From: Tetraselmis striata
Lineage: Eukaryota > Chlorophyta > Chlorodendrophyceae > Chlorodendrales > Chlorodendraceae
Reading direction: 5' to 3'
DNA length: 64,000 bases
Assembly: GCA_006384855.1 (NCBI GenBank)
Contig: VCJN01002526.1
Location: 1 to 64,000, forward strand
Part shown: positions 34,101 to 46,309 of the stretch, in pieces
Layout of the letters: the number at the start of each line of letters is the position of its first letter
Numbering within the stretch: position 1 is the first letter of the stretch
Program-made: the position numbers and the translations under genes
Notes under the pieces: generated by a model
Database searches by the model: none
What the model was told of the DNA's origin: nothing
What the model saw: the letters and a program-made list of their open reading frames with translations, nothing else

Positions 34101-36160
34101 CAAAACAGTAGTTCAGTTCAGTGCTTCACTCTGGAAAGCGGAAAGCTGGGTGTGAGCAAAGGAAACTATCCAGTAGTATGACTCACCAGGCCGGTTGCCA
34201 TAGCGTCGGAGCAAAGCTGTGGTGGCCTTGGCGCCCTCCGGGGGCTTCGTGATGACACCAGGCAGGTCAACAACTGTGAGCGGTGCTGTGTACTCGTTTG
34301 AGTACAGAGTCAGCGCGATTTCATCATTGCTGAACTCATTGTGTCCCAAGTATGATTGATGGGAAGCAATCCTTTCCCTGAGGAAAAACAATCCACGAAG
34401 ATACAAAACTCAGCACAGCACACATCCCGTGACTCTACCTGACTTATAAAATATAGTGAACATGACAGTATTGTCGTGCATAATGTAACAGGATCGCCAG
34501 TGTAAAGCTGAATAATCAGGCATAAAATCGCTGTAAAATCGAATCACGATAACTTGCAAGCGCCAGTGAATGATGGCGGGAAGTGTGTACCTGATTGCAT
34601 CCGGCTCAGTCACTTTCTGGCCAGGATTTATTGAATCGAATATGCCATACCAGTATGGGACACCCTCCTCGGCATCATCGGCACTACGCAGTGTGAGCCT
34701 CAAGGGCCTCTGCAACGAAGTGGGAAACTCAGGAAATTGGGCTGTACTGTGTGACATGTCATAATGTTGCACATCATGAAACTTTTTTTTCTCTGCCATG
34801 GAATTCAATTATATGCAATCTCACGTCAGGGGGGGGGGGGGGGGGGAGGGACCTTGGTACATTGACCAATTGCAGTTGGGAACAATTTGCGACCAATCAG
34901 AGATTCAAGGAGGCTTGACTTGCCAGAACTCTGGGACCCGCAGACAGCAACCTGCACAAACCATATTTCAGGGAACCGAAAAATGCACCCTTGATAAGCG
35001 TGTCATGCTGTGAGGACAGGCAGGACTTGTGCAAGGGACATACCTCTGGCATGTCACTCGTATCAAAAAGCGCATCATCAATGGGCTTCAAGAGACCCTG
35101 CGCAGCGAGTGAGAGTTGCTATCAGAAACCATACCCACACATTCTGCTGCAAATACCAATCCGCGCTAGCAAAAGGATGGATGGCAGTGTATTCAGCATG
35201 CTGTTGTGTCTCATACGCAAGGCTAGTGGCAAGTACTCTGTGAATGCATTACGAACTTACCGCAAGCTGGTTGACGACCATAAGCAGCTGTGTGCGCAGA
35301 TTCCAATTGACTTGGGTCTCCGCCCTTGCCAGTCCCGCGCCACCATGGCGACCAGGAGCCTTGCAGGCAGGGTTGCTTTGCAGCGCGCTGTGATGCAAGG
35401 AGGGCTTGAAGCTGTCTGGGTTATCATACTTGGATGGAGTGTGTGGGGGAGATGGTGATCCAGAACTCGACTGCTGTCCTGTTAGGCCATTGAAAAGACG
35501 ACCAGCGGACTGATCATGCATGCTCTGAGAACCTGTTATATAGTTTCCTGACCTCCCAGGTTCCGCCACTGGATACATGTTCTGAGGGTAGGTTGAGACC
35601 GGTGGACGATCACGACTGCTGTCAGAGAACGGTGCTGGTGGATCCTGATGGCCATGACTGGGATGCATGGATGCAGCTGGGTAGTGTCTCCCCACGTCAT
35701 AAACATGGGGAGGGCCGTGGCCTGGGCGTGAAGCGTCACTTGAGATCATGTAACCCGCTGAGCGGCCTTGATCATGATGTGGCTTATATGTAGCTCCACA
35801 ATCATAAAGGGACTGTTGTCCTCCTGCTGAATTCCCATGTGGGCTGCCAATGTAATTTCTTCCAGCTCGCCCATCATCATCTGTGAGTTGCATGGGGTTT
35901 TGTATCATATCGTATGGAGTGGACTGTGTGTTCATACCAGTGGTAGGTCTGAACTGCTGACGATGTTCAGGCAGTGGCTCTGCTCCATGCGGATAATGCC
36001 GCGTTTGGTTGCTGTGCTGGTGCCTTGCCATGTACTCAGGTTTGATTGTCTTGTTGTTGATGTAACTTCCGGGCTGCGGAGGATCATCGATAGCAGCCTT
36101 GACATAATTGCTGTCTCCACTGTAACTGCCCAGTGGATGGTACGGCGTGAGTCGCTCCAT
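31137..36160 (-). CDS. Dynamin-related GTPase with 300-residue N-terminal extension, 15 exons
   Basis: Dynamin-family GTPases assemble on membranes and use GTP hydrolysis for fission or remodelling. Exons (minus strand): 36160-35261, 35097-35044, 34951-34853, 34709-34591, 34377-34187, 34072-33920, 33767-33670, 33394-33251, 33004-32784, 32620-32407, 32287-32213, 32031-31894, 31713-31615, 31536-31489 and 31403-31137, giving ~939 residues. Exons 10 and 12-14 have alternative boundaries. Residues 1-290 are low complexity, rich in His, Pro, Ser, Gln and Tyr. Then come G1 GSQSSGKSS (~323), the switch threonine in GQCTKRP, G3 DLPG (~428) and G4 TKMD (~495). A helical middle/stalk region follows, and a C-terminal GTPase effector domain (VETVMVREVASRFRLLEKTL). 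No PH domain and no C-terminal proline-rich domain are seen. A disordered region at the N- instead of the C-terminus is unusual. Intron 3 has an 18-base poly(C) on the sense strand 6 bases after its donor. The CAG before the ATG may mark a 5' UTR intron. Confidence 0.87.
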
Positions 36161-38009
36161 CTGTCTGTGAAGGGCATGAGACCAGACTCAGCAACTGGCA
36201 ACACCGAAACAGCTCGGACGCGACATCTTGATGATCATTTGCTCTAGACTACACTATGTTTATGCTGGCAGCACAATGATGTAATATGCGTCAACTTGGT
36301 CTATCCCTCCTACACCGAGGATATTGTGTGCTGGACGGGTGTGTGAAGAGCCGTGACAAAAATTTAGATTCTACCATAGGTCAGGGTAAATGATGCTACG
36401 TTTTCCCGGTGTAGCGCTACGTAGCAAATATGCGTAGTGCATCTATTTTGAAATCTGCTACCCAGACGAGGTTCTAACCGGGAATCGCAAGGTCTTGTGT
36501 TATGTGACCCGGGCCGGGCCTGGCAGTGGTCTTGATGCCGAGTTGGGGCAGCAGCAGATTGACACATCCGACGTTCAACACGTAGCGTACGGTACCCCGT
36601 ACTCGCGCGCCTGTCGCGTTACCCGATAATGGCGCATCCGACCAAAAACGGACGAAATAAAACTACATCCGAACAAAAGGGTTTCAGAGCTTCTATGCTC
36701 GGGGCAGTCGCTAACTAACAAGTGTGCCCGACATGTTTCAATCCGCGTGGCAGATTGGCAGCAGCTTCTTATTACCGTTTCTTGCGCACGAGTCCAATGC
36801 TCCGCGATGCCGCTGTGAAGTCGTTGGAAGCTTGACAGATAGACAGTACGACTGGTTTCGGACCTCGAAAAGCTGCCGATTTACTTCACGACCGAGCTCC
36901 GCGTGTCTCACTCGCGTACTGGTGCTCTATCGTACTTGCAGACTCCCGCGCCTCGTTGTCCTGAGATAAGGAAGTTATGCCAGCGCAGCAGGGGTAATTA
37001 CTGTTCCACGGCGCGCCCATAGCAATTGCGAGGTGTCACGTCGAGCCCCGTAGCGTCTGACGGGATGAGTCCACACCCGACCGCCCAAATGCGCATTGCC
37101 AGCTGCATTACTATCTCCATTCCTTCACTAAAGAGTCGGCGGGCTATGTCACAACCCAGTACCAGCACTCAAACCAACGGCGACTGCAGAGCATACTAAC
37201 TAAATCTGCGTGTGGTACTCCGGTAACAACCTGTCAGATAGATCCTGCCGACCGTGACGGAGGTTCCGCTAGCGATAGATCTTCACGATCAACTTATGCC
37301 CAGCGCGCGCAGTAAAGCTGCTACCACTCCTGGCGCATACTCATGAGGCGTGCCTTGTTTTCCGCACGGTGGGTGTTTCAGGTTGATATTTTCGACACGC
37401 CGACGTGGTAGAGTTGCTGTCGAGGATAACTGCGAGCGCGACTACGTCCCAAGACGTTTCGGCTAAGGTGCCTAGCGACTAATGCAGGCACACCCCCGTC
37501 ACACCGTTTCCAGAAAGCTGTGACGCCTTTTGCAGATGTCAAGCGACGATCGATTGGAGCACGCGGCGGCGAGCTGGCGAGTACAGGTATGTAAGTGAGG
37601 TATGTAAGTGAGGTGTGTAAGTGAGCACGAGCTGACAGTGAGCGCAGCAAAGGCAGAGCGCTCCCTATCGCGCTGTGCCGTCAAGATTGGCTACCTATGA
37701 AACTCACATTTCACATGCAGCAGATTTTTTGTCCGTATGAAGTGCAACTCCTCCGGCCTGGTATCGATATGGAGATACTGTTATTGACGATTTCGCCCGT
37801 TTCACAGCAGCGGGCATTAAGTGAGAAGTGGACCCTGAAGTGGTGTGGGCGGGGTCGGAAGATACTATTATCTATTTTTGATGTCTGCAATTTTACAGGA
37901 TAAGAATTATGCACGGCAATCGTTTTTAGAATTCCGAGCATATTTAACCTCTCCCGGGTCTACGACTACCAAAATCGATTGCTTAACGAATTATATACGT
38001 TATATGATT
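36161..38009. other. Upstream region of the dynamin gene
   Basis: It must hold the dynamin promoter; no TATA box could be assigned. No other gene or repeat was recognised, apart from three short copies of GTATGTAAGTGAGG at 37585-37625. Confidence 0.4.
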
Positions 38010-38112
38010 GTCAACCTTGGTTTCCGGCTTATATGTCTCTCTTTTGCTGGCAACCTTTCATAGTTGCTGTTAGTCCTGTGTGTAGTGCGGTTTTGTGAAA
38101 GCCCTGATGTAA
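38010..38112 (+). repeat. Lone terminal repeat of MITE family M1
   Basis: Matches the right terminal repeat of the copy at 148-736 (TTGCTGGCAACCTTTCATAG, ending GGGCTTTCA... in reverse, edge CCCTGATGTAA). The matching left part is not adjacent. Confidence 0.7.
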
Positions 38113-38839
38113 TTAAGAAAAAATAGTGAATTAAAGCCGCCCGAACTCAAAAGTCTGCTACGGGTACTGATATGATGCTTGAGCGTTGTCAAATTGCCGT
38201 GGATGTAGCTGTACGCAGCGTAGCGGAGTACACCTCGATACCGGATATGACAGGATATATGCCGGTTTTCTGCGGGCGGCCGCCGGCCGTATAAGAGGCG
38301 GCGGCAGCTGCTCTGCTCCGGTTCTTTTCTTTATTTATTATTTCTGCTTTTAGTGCGGATATGTTAAAGCACTGTTGCAAGAACAATCTAGCGTACCCTG
38401 AAGTTATTATCCCCGTCCGTATAAACACAAGCTGGTAAGGATTATTCGAGAGTACGGGTAGAGGAAAACCACGAGGGGCGGGGGGAATCCCCCGCCCGCC
38501 CCTCGTGGTTTTCCGATCGTCGAGCACCCCCGACGTCATCGTTCGAGTACGATTTTATACCGCAGCATAGCAACTACATGTGAACTATAAAATTATAGTA
38601 TGTATTACATTGTCGATTCACATACGTACCCGTACCGTACGATGCTGATGACTACTACGATCCCCGGATGATTAGCGACCAATGGCGTTTACCCATTGTG
38701 GGGCCGCATTGCCAAATGTGTGAATCTCTTACATTTTTGGGTGTGAGTAGACCCACGGGGCGTACTGCCCGCATTGAAAAGAGTAGCATAGCAAGGTGGG
38801 TGGGCTGCGCTAGCTGGTCAGCTGGCGCAAAAGCAGAAG
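38113..38839. other. Short intergenic region with hairpin
   Basis: It contains the 52-base hairpin described separately; otherwise no gene is recognised. Confidence 0.35.
38463..38514. other. Perfect 20-bp stem hairpin
   Basis: GGAAAACCACGAGGGGCGGG pairs perfectly with its reverse complement across a 12-base loop. It could be a small-RNA precursor, a transposon end fragment or a replication by-product. The sequence alone does not decide. Confidence 0.7.
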
Positions 38840-41170
38840 GTGGACTCCCTTCGTGGTGCGGGTGAGTCATGTAGCAGGGCTATCGCATGCTGTCCCAACC
38901 GTAGCCGGGACTGTCGCAGTGCACGTAGGCTGTCTCCACGGGGCGGTGGATATGGCGGCCGTTGGACCGAGTCGGCACGGCGGTCCACCACTGCAGGTCG
39001 CGCCGCATTTGGTGTGTCATGCGCACTCAGCCACCCCACTTGGAGCCCACCAGGTCGTGGAGCTCCCGCAGGTAGAAGCGCGCGGCCGGGAGCGCCAAGT
39101 ACATGTATTGAGCCCGCCTAGCTAGCGACTGCGGCTCCCGCACGGGCAGCCAACGGGCGTTGCGGGTGGCGCTGCAGCAGTTGCTTGGCTTATTGGCGCG
39201 CGAGCGGCTGCAGTTTGTCCGCCAGGGCATAAGAATATCCCGTGGCCGTGTCGATGTCCACTCCCAGGTGTTGGCCGTACTGGACCGGCTCCCACAACCC
39301 TTTGGTGGGGTTGCGCTGCATGCCCAGGCTGTCTAGCAAGTCGGGGACGCGCTGGCGGAGTTCAAGCGCCTCCGGCTCCGACGAGGCGAACAACAAGAAA
39401 TCGTCGACGTGTGGAAAAATGCGCGCCCCCCTCCACCGCCCGCGGCGCAGCCAGCGGCGCGACCGCAGGACATTACCAGGCGCAGCGGGGATAGTCGGAG
39501 AGCGTAGGTGCTTGACGAACGTCATCGTGAACGTCGTGAAGTAGTAGGGGCTGAGCGACCAGCCCATGGGGAGGCCGCACAACCGGTAGAGGGTCCCGCG
39601 GATGTTGACCGTGAAGTAGTTGCGGTCGGAGGGCGCGATGCCCAGGGCATAGAAGCCGTGTTGAAGGTCGAGCGAAAACATGTAGTCCCCTTTCGCGGTC
39701 AGGTGTCGGACGCCCATGAGTGTCTCCTTTCGTAGTCGCTTGCGTGCGCAGAAGATGCTGAGTACGCGGAGGTCGACGATGAAACGCCACTCGTTGTCGC
39801 CGGGCTTCGGGATGATGAACGCCCGGGACACCCACCATGCGCACGACGACTTCTCCCACGCGCCGGCCGCCGTAAAGCATCTTAGTTCGGCGGTGGGGAA
39901 CTTGAGTTGGGCAGGGGTCGCATCGTTGAACGAGACGCCTTGGTTGAACCTTGGGGGTGGTCGGTTGTACCGGAAAGGCACTCGTACGCCATCTCGTATC
40001 CATATCGTCACTTGCGCGCTCGCGCCGATGTCTGGCCAGTGCCGCCAACCCCGCCTTACGCGGTGACGCATGTAGTCGGAGTCGGGGCAGCATCTGTCGG
40101 CGCGGCGCGCCACACCGTCAGTCGCGGGTCTGTCGCCTGTCTTGTCGCCGTTATTGTCGCGGTTCTTGGCGTCCGCCTTGCGGCGTTGCTGCTCCCGCCT
40201 CTCGCACGCCGCCTTGTCCTTTTCCTTCAGTGCCTTGTCGCGGTCGGTGTCGCGCTCCGTTGCCTGCCTCATGAAGGTCGCTAACGCCTGTGCCTTGGCC
40301 GCACCCGCGAGGCCGGCCTCGAAGCGCTTGTCCTCGAGCGCTCCAAGGAGGCCGTCGAGGACGTTGGCGGAGCGCTCATGCTCGGCGGTGTCGAAGACTC
40401 GGGAGTAGACGAGTTGCTCGATGACCTGATCCTCAGGGGTGAGGGCCTTCTTGGCCTTGAAGCGTCGAAGGTAGGTAAGCCCGGCCTCATCCACGTCGCC
40501 CACTGCTTCAAGCGTGCGATGCGCGGTGTCGACTAGGTCGAGGGCGTCGACGCGGTCTTGGGTGGGGGTATCGGGCGCGCGAAGCGAAGCCATAGCTGTC
40601 TTAGCCGCCGCGTTAGCGGCGGCGCAGTACACGCCATAGCACAACAACATGTGGCGGTGCTCGTCGCGCGACGCGGTCTTGTTGGCCTCAGTGAGGTAGC
40701 GGTCGGCCTCGTTGTTAAGCGGCCGCCAGAGGCTCGGGGGTGTGGCGCTTGAAGGGGGGGGGAGGGGGGGGGGGGGGGGTCAGGGGCAGTCTTGGTATGC
40801 CCGGGCAAGAGGTCTGCCCAATCCCGAGGGTCGATGAACACGGCCGTAACGCCGGGCGCTCTCCCCGTTGCAGCGGTTGTCCGGGCATCGTGCTCCGGCT
40901 CCTTGCCACCCTCGCCGACTTCGTCATCGTCCGAGGGAATGTCGCGCTGCTCCTTGTTCTTGTTGTTGTCATGTTCGTCCAAGCGGGTCGATCGAGCGTT
41001 CACCTTCAACGCCAGCGCCTGCAGTAACGCAAGCGTTGTCGTGTCCCGTGTCATCTCTGTCGGCTTTGCGGGCGTTTCGGCCAAACTGTCGGCCGGCCTT
41101 GACTTGGTAGGGTCCGCCGCCTTCTTGCCGCATGCCCTCGCAGCATGCGCAAGTGTCGTGGTGGCATATT
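38840..41170 (-). mobile_element. DIRS-group retroelement fossil with gag-like region
   Basis: In element orientation, a low-complexity gag-like frame (41084-40533) is followed by an ~486-codon frame. That frame carries a helical charged segment, then reverse transcriptase (FIIPKPGDNEWRFIVDLR, FSLDLQHGFYALGI, LPMGWSLSPYYF, active site HVDD) and the beginning of RNase H. It is related to, but clearly distinct from, the fossil at 11161-14206. It is incomplete, with several breaks. No terminal repeats were found. It looks older than the first element. Confidence 0.7.
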
Positions 41171-41323
41171 AGTCATATGAGAGTTTCGAGACAGTCCACT
41201 CGCATGGCTGTCACATGTTGTCGCTGGCGCCGCTGGACATCGGGAAGTCCGCACGGCACGCATACTGCGAGTACAGATAGCTAGCATTCAAACCAAAATG
41301 TTAACGCTACCGATACAAGGTAC
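41171..41323. other. Short spacer
   Basis: Nothing recognised between the retroelement fossil and the SINE head. Confidence 0.3.
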
Positions 41324-41580
41324 ATCCCTTGTCCGCTCGGTTGAGCGGTCGTCTCGTATGCGAGGGACCCGGGTTCGATTCCTGGCCGATCTATTTCGGC
41401 AATATCGGCCCGGCGTGCCTTGGGTTTACCCGGTTGATGCATTAGCCCTTCGGGGTTCGAATGAGGCAATGGTTTACGGGCTATGCCAGGCCTACGACTG
41501 CAGTTGGCGCACGAGGTCAAGTGCTGGGGCGGCTTCGACCGATGTCCCGGGGCGATCTTTACTTTACCTTACCAGTACCA
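41324..41580 (+). mobile_element. tRNA-headed SINE, longer copy
   Basis: 41324-41392 has a tRNA shape: the D-arm CCGC-TCGGTTGA-GCGG, a short anticodon-like hairpin CTCG-TATG-CGAG, and a T-arm CCGGG-TTCGATT-CCTGG containing a pol III B-box. The acceptor ends do not pair and the anticodon arm is deformed, so it is not a working tRNA gene. The body from 41443 (TAGCCCTTCGGGGTTCGAAT) recurs in reverse at 43978-44110. Confidence 0.6.
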
Positions 41581-42436
41581 GTGACAGAATAGCCCGGTGT
41601 AATCAAACCTCTACATTACGAATATTAACCATAATTATGGCGACTTTACCTACTGCGGACTGATGCATTGCCCATACCAGCAGTACATTTGTGGATTACG
41701 CGGTAGATTGGTTCGTGGCCTTTTTGTAATTCACACCAGCACTGGTCATAGACGAGTTTTTAGGCCGCTTTTAGGCGGCTACTGCTTGCCGTGTTGATCT
41801 TTTAGTGCAGGCACTGTTTGTAGCGGTGGGTTATTACCGTTCTGTATTTAACACCAGTAGTTATAGCTGATTGGAGTAAATTACTGTAATTTTTATCAGC
41901 CAACTACCAGTAGTAGACACCAGTACAGGGGACACCTGCGGTAGTAGTAGTAGTAGTAGTAGACAATTAGTTATTACATAAGCTAGCTTCAAAAGGATAT
42001 CAGGAAACCACCCGAAAAGGCAATAGAAAACGTCCACTACAGCAATTGCGGAGTGGACACAGTCGTCGCACATTCGTCGCTCAGTTATGGGCTTATGGCA
42101 AATATATTGCGAATTACTACGTGATAACTTGATACACGTTGTGCTACGTCAGCTCTCCGTATTTCACGAGGAGCAGTGTGCGCACTTCAAAAGTTTAGTC
42201 GTACCCGTATATTCTTAGAATCTTAAATGATATCTACTGTAAATAAACCATTTGATACGTATAATGGTACGGGTGCCATTTCGATTAGGGCTTTTTGTTT
42301 GCTGACGCACGCACCGGTTCCTAGGGCAGGTTCCTGATACGAGGGGGCACACATACACACCAGTGCTGTAGCGCAGTACAGATACCCTGCGCGCTCCCGC
42401 CAGCTATCGTCATCCCCGCTGTGCATTTTGTTTAAA
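41581..42436. other. Intergenic with (TAG)n microsatellite
   Basis: About seven GTA/TAG triplets lie near 41940-41962. No gene was seen. Confidence 0.4.
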
Positions 42437-42850
42437 TTACATCAGGGCTTTCACAAAAGCGCACTACAACAGAACTAACAGCAACTATGAAAGGTTGCCA
42501 GCAGAAGAGAGACATAAGCCCGAAACCAAGGTCGAGCAGGAGGACAGGGAGCCAAGAACCAAGAAGGAGCCAAGGGAACCACGAAGTCACTTAGCTGCCA
42601 GGAAGTTAAGGAACCCCCGCCCCGGGGTAGGCTATCAGCTGCGGCGAGGACGCTTGCAGCCAATCACATGGGTCATAGCAACACATGCCGACGAGCGACG
42701 CGACGCAGGCGCAGGAGCACCATCACGTGCCGCACGCACGGCCGCGACCCCGGCAAGAACGTTGTATGCATGTGCCATGTTGATGAGCAAGGAGAAACGG
42801 CGGCGCCACGCAGACAAGAGCTGGCCGATTTTTTGGCCGCTATGCATTTA
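42437..42850 (+). mobile_element. MITE family M1, partial copy
   Basis: Aligns with the left two thirds of the copy at 148-736, starting TTACATCAGGGCTTTCACAA. The long right terminal repeat is absent. Similarity ends at ~42835. Confidence 0.75.
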
Positions 42851-42905
42851 CGGATGCTGAAGTATGAATAAAGGGGCTTTCCGTGACTGGATTGCTGCCT
42901 AACCC

Positions 42906-43827
42906 CCGTCCTATCCTAACCAAATAGCGATCTTGACTAATTTGGTAACCCGTACATTAAAAAGATCGTGGCCGTAGGATCCGTGATGACGTCAGTACTC
43001 GTTAATCGTACGGTCCAGATCCCATAGTGATTTGGGAAACCAAATCACTATTTGGTCATCGCGGGTGTTCGGATTGGTGGTCAAATCACGAGGCTCCAGT
43101 AATTCGGACCTCAGCGAGTGACGAAATCACTCGCGTTTCCTATTTGGTCGCGTAACGGTCGGTACGTCAAAGAGGCTGGATGGACGGCGCACATGCGCCC
43201 ATCGTTCATCGCACGGCTCGCAGCTGTCGTGTGTAACGAACTCGCCGCCGCCCACGGGTGGCCCACCTGCGCCCCCCCCCCCCCCCCCCCCCCCCCGTGG
43301 CACACCCACCAGTCCACCACCCGGCCGCCATTACCCGTCTACTCCGTGTTCGGCCGCCTACGTCGAGGCGATCGCCCCAACCCGAAAGTCAGTCAACGTT
43401 TCTCGCCTAGGGGCTATGGCTAGCGTACAGAAAGAGGACAGTCTCTTCGCTCTCATCCCAACCGATGACGACGAGGAACACACGGCGCCATGGCGGGCGG
43501 CGAGCAGTCGGACGCGCCCGCCGTGTGTGCGCCAGTCTGAGCGGCGCCATGGTGGTAGGCGGGTGCCACATACGTAGGCGGTTCAATGCGATATACCGTC
43601 AGTGAGTACGGACACAATGCGCACGGGCGGGGCTCCGAGCCGCTACCCACAGCCTCGGGCGCGGGGGGGAGCGGCTATCGTTACGGGCGCGGATGGCGTC
43701 ATCAGTTGAAATCGCGAGATAAGCATACACGGTCGCTATTTGGTCAGGATAGGATGCATTCCTGCATGCTATTCTCGTTGGGGCAAAAGCAGGTTTCCAA
43801 ATCAGTGATTTGGTTAGGATAGGACGG
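42906..43827. mobile_element. Inverted-repeat element M2, 922 bp
   Basis: The left end CCGTCCTATCCTAACCAAAT is repeated in reverse complement at the right end (ATTTGGTTAGGATAGGACGG). Several subterminal copies of CTATTTGGT and CAAATCACT face both ways, as transposase binding sites often do. There is a 30-base poly(C) tract near 43267 and no transposase. It is a non-autonomous DNA transposon; the superfamily is not assigned. Confidence 0.65.
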
Positions 43828-43977
43828 CGATAAACGGCCGTCGTAGAGACGCTGCAAGGGTTTCACTGGTGCCAGTCCTGTCCCGGGGGCGAAAAAAATG
43901 AACAAAAGTGTCTTCTCACAACTTGATGAACATTTTTTTTCCCGAGCCGGACACTGAACCGCGCGGTGGGCATTACT

Positions 43978-44110
43978 GTAGCTAAGTAAAGTAAAGTTCG
44001 CCCCGGGACATCGGCCGAAGCCGCCCCAGCACTTGACCTCGTGCGCCAACTGCAGTCGTAGGTCTGGCATAGCAAGTAGACCATTGCCTCATTCGAACCC
44101 CGAAGGGCTA
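43978..44110 (-). mobile_element. SINE body, second copy, lacking the tRNA head
   Basis: The reverse complement matches 41443-41575 (for example CTACGACTGCAGTTGGCGCA and GTGCTGGGGCGGCTTCG). The 5' head is missing, as expected for incomplete reverse transcription. Confidence 0.7.
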
Positions 44111-46142
44111 ACCCCCTTCCTATACAGACTTTCATAACTATTTTTCATAACTTTTCCGGGTGACTTTATCATTATCGCGGCCACGGTCCTATACACCACT
44201 TGGAGGTGGGGGTGGTGCCGCCGCCGGGCCTGCCGCACCTAAGATCCTCCGCTCCTGATCGGCCGCTGCCTGGCGACGGGTTTCGTTTTCAGTTTACAAC
44301 TTGAATTTTTAGGTGTATATATTTTCCTCTATGTGTCCTCATTCCGCGCTCAAAACCTTTAGTAATCGCCTAGGCACTGACGCGCACATTTGTTTGCCTT
44401 GCATCTATACATCTATTGTTATATTGCCCCATTTGCGATGGGGTGTATTCTCAAATCTGCGGAAGCTTTTGAATATACAGTGCGAATGATGTTATCATTC
44501 CGTCATCACCGCCGCCCGTACAGGATAGCGGATTCGCGCGGGGACCGTGCCGGGCAGCGCACCCGGCATCGCCCGCACTCCGCATCCTCCACCCAAAGCA
44601 AACCCACTTGCCGACACCTCCTCGGCCCAGTCAAGCGCAGCGACTCCCGCCTCGCCCGCACGACACCGAAGATGAGCAACGAACTGTGGGATTACGGTGG
44701 CGTAGGGGACGAGGACGACGAGCTGGAGGCGGATGAAGGCGGGGACGGCAGCGACGGCGAAGCCTGCGGAGATGCCGGCGGCGATGACGCTGCCAGCGAA
44801 CAAGCGGGCGAGGACGCCCCAACTGCAAACGAGAACGCCCCCACTGACTAGTTTCCATTACTGAGAATATCAACTTTACTTTCACCGGAAGTGCGATTGT
44901 GGCATGTATTGCCTCTGCCGGAACCCCAACCACTGCGGCGCCCGCGGGTGGGTGCCTTCGTCCTCCCCTCGAAATCGCAGTTGTACTCAATTATCCATGA
45001 ACATCTGATCTAATCTGAGAAATGACAATGCGTTGATACGTTTTATCGTGTCGCCCCTCGCATCACCCCCCCCCCCCCCCCCACGGAAACGACCGCCCGT
45101 ATTACCTTCCCAGGGAACGGGGGGCGACGGGTTTGCATTGAGGGAGGGCAGCTTGGATCATGCATATCCAGCCATGAAGGCAACGTTGGGCGACAACATC
45201 AGCGGAGGGGAGTTGCCAAGCCTGGTGTGTACCACAAATCCCATCCCCAAAGATTGCGACAAGCTCGCCACATGGATCGGCGTGCTGTTGCTGCGCTCGG
45301 ACCCCGCGCAAACTTTCTTGGATCTTCGCAGTTGCTGGAAAGAAGTTGTGATGAGAATCGATGGTGGCTGGAAATGCACGCGCAGCGCCGTGCGGGTGTA
45401 GCGATCCGCAAATGCCAGTTACTCCCGACCGTCTGCCCCCCCCCCCCCCCCACACACACACACACACACACAACCACCACCTACCCCCCCCCCCCCCCAC
45501 TATCGGCGGTTTGTAATGGACGTGCCTATTGATGATGGGCATGAGAGCATTATGTTTACTCATGTGCACGTGGATGTTCCCGAATAGCGGATGGGGGCGG
45601 GATGGTGTGCCAACGGTCGTCGAGCAGGCGACCATGCCGCCCATGTAAGTGTTGTTGTAGAGCGGTGAGGTAGTAGGGCAGTCCGGGGCGGTCTACCGTT
45701 GTAACAAAAAAGCCCTTCCTCGCCGTTCGCTCATGTCGACTACCACGATCGCCATCATGTACGTTATGTAGTTCACACGACATGTCGCGTCAAAGACTTG
45801 TCGTTGCATCACATTCCATTCCGCACCGCAGCTCGCGACGCGTCCAAAATAGTGAATGACGGCAGGCAAGGTATTGCGGACGAGTGTATGTCGGCGGGTA
45901 CCGGCGCTGTGGCGACCGCGCGACGGAGACGGTGGCGTTAGCCCGGCGCGCTACGACGACGAGAGCCGCGTCATCGAGGAGTACGGGCGCTGAGATGTCC
46001 ATAGTCGGGGTTTATTACCTGGCCGGGTGCCGGAGGGTCATGGGCGTGGTATTTATTACGCCGGAGGAATAATGCAACAACATGTCGTGACACGGGTCAC
46101 GAAACGCGCCGCAGCGGGCTGTCGCGTGCATGCGGCGCAAAA

Positions 46143-46178
<36 letters not shown>

Positions 46179-46309
46179 AGCGTGGACGGGATACGGGCGC
46201 CGTGTTATTTGAGCGATGTTAGGAGATGGGCGGCGGTGGTGGAGAATATGTGGTATTACATGTGAGATGCACGGCACATGTGGCCACGATGTATCTATGC
46301 CATCCATTT
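44111..46309. other. 2.2-kb region with weak reading frames and homopolymers
   Basis: A plus-strand frame from ATG 44438 to 44851 ends in a very acidic, Asp/Glu/Gly-rich tail (DEDDELEADEGGDGSDGEA). Another, 45174-45401, reads protein-like (GGELPSLVCTTNPIPKD). Neither is recognised. Poly(C) tracts at 45067 and 45437-45499, an (AC)n run and a 35-base poly(G) at 46143-46177 are present. Confidence 0.35.
46143..46177 (+). repeat. Poly(G) tract, 35 G
   Basis: The longest pure G run in the window, not inside any recognised gene. Confidence 0.9.

Noticed and set aside
37020-37100. Hammerhead-like CTGACGGGATGAGTCC motif
   Set aside because: The conserved GAAA core and the required flanking stems are not found.
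41324-41392. Functional tRNA gene
   Set aside because: D- and T-arms are good, but the acceptor stem does not pair and the anticodon arm cannot form a 5-bp stem with a 7-base loop; it fits a SINE head.
44438-44851. Acidic 137-codon frame as a real gene
   Set aside because: Low complexity, no splice context and no recognised family; mentioned only in the region description.
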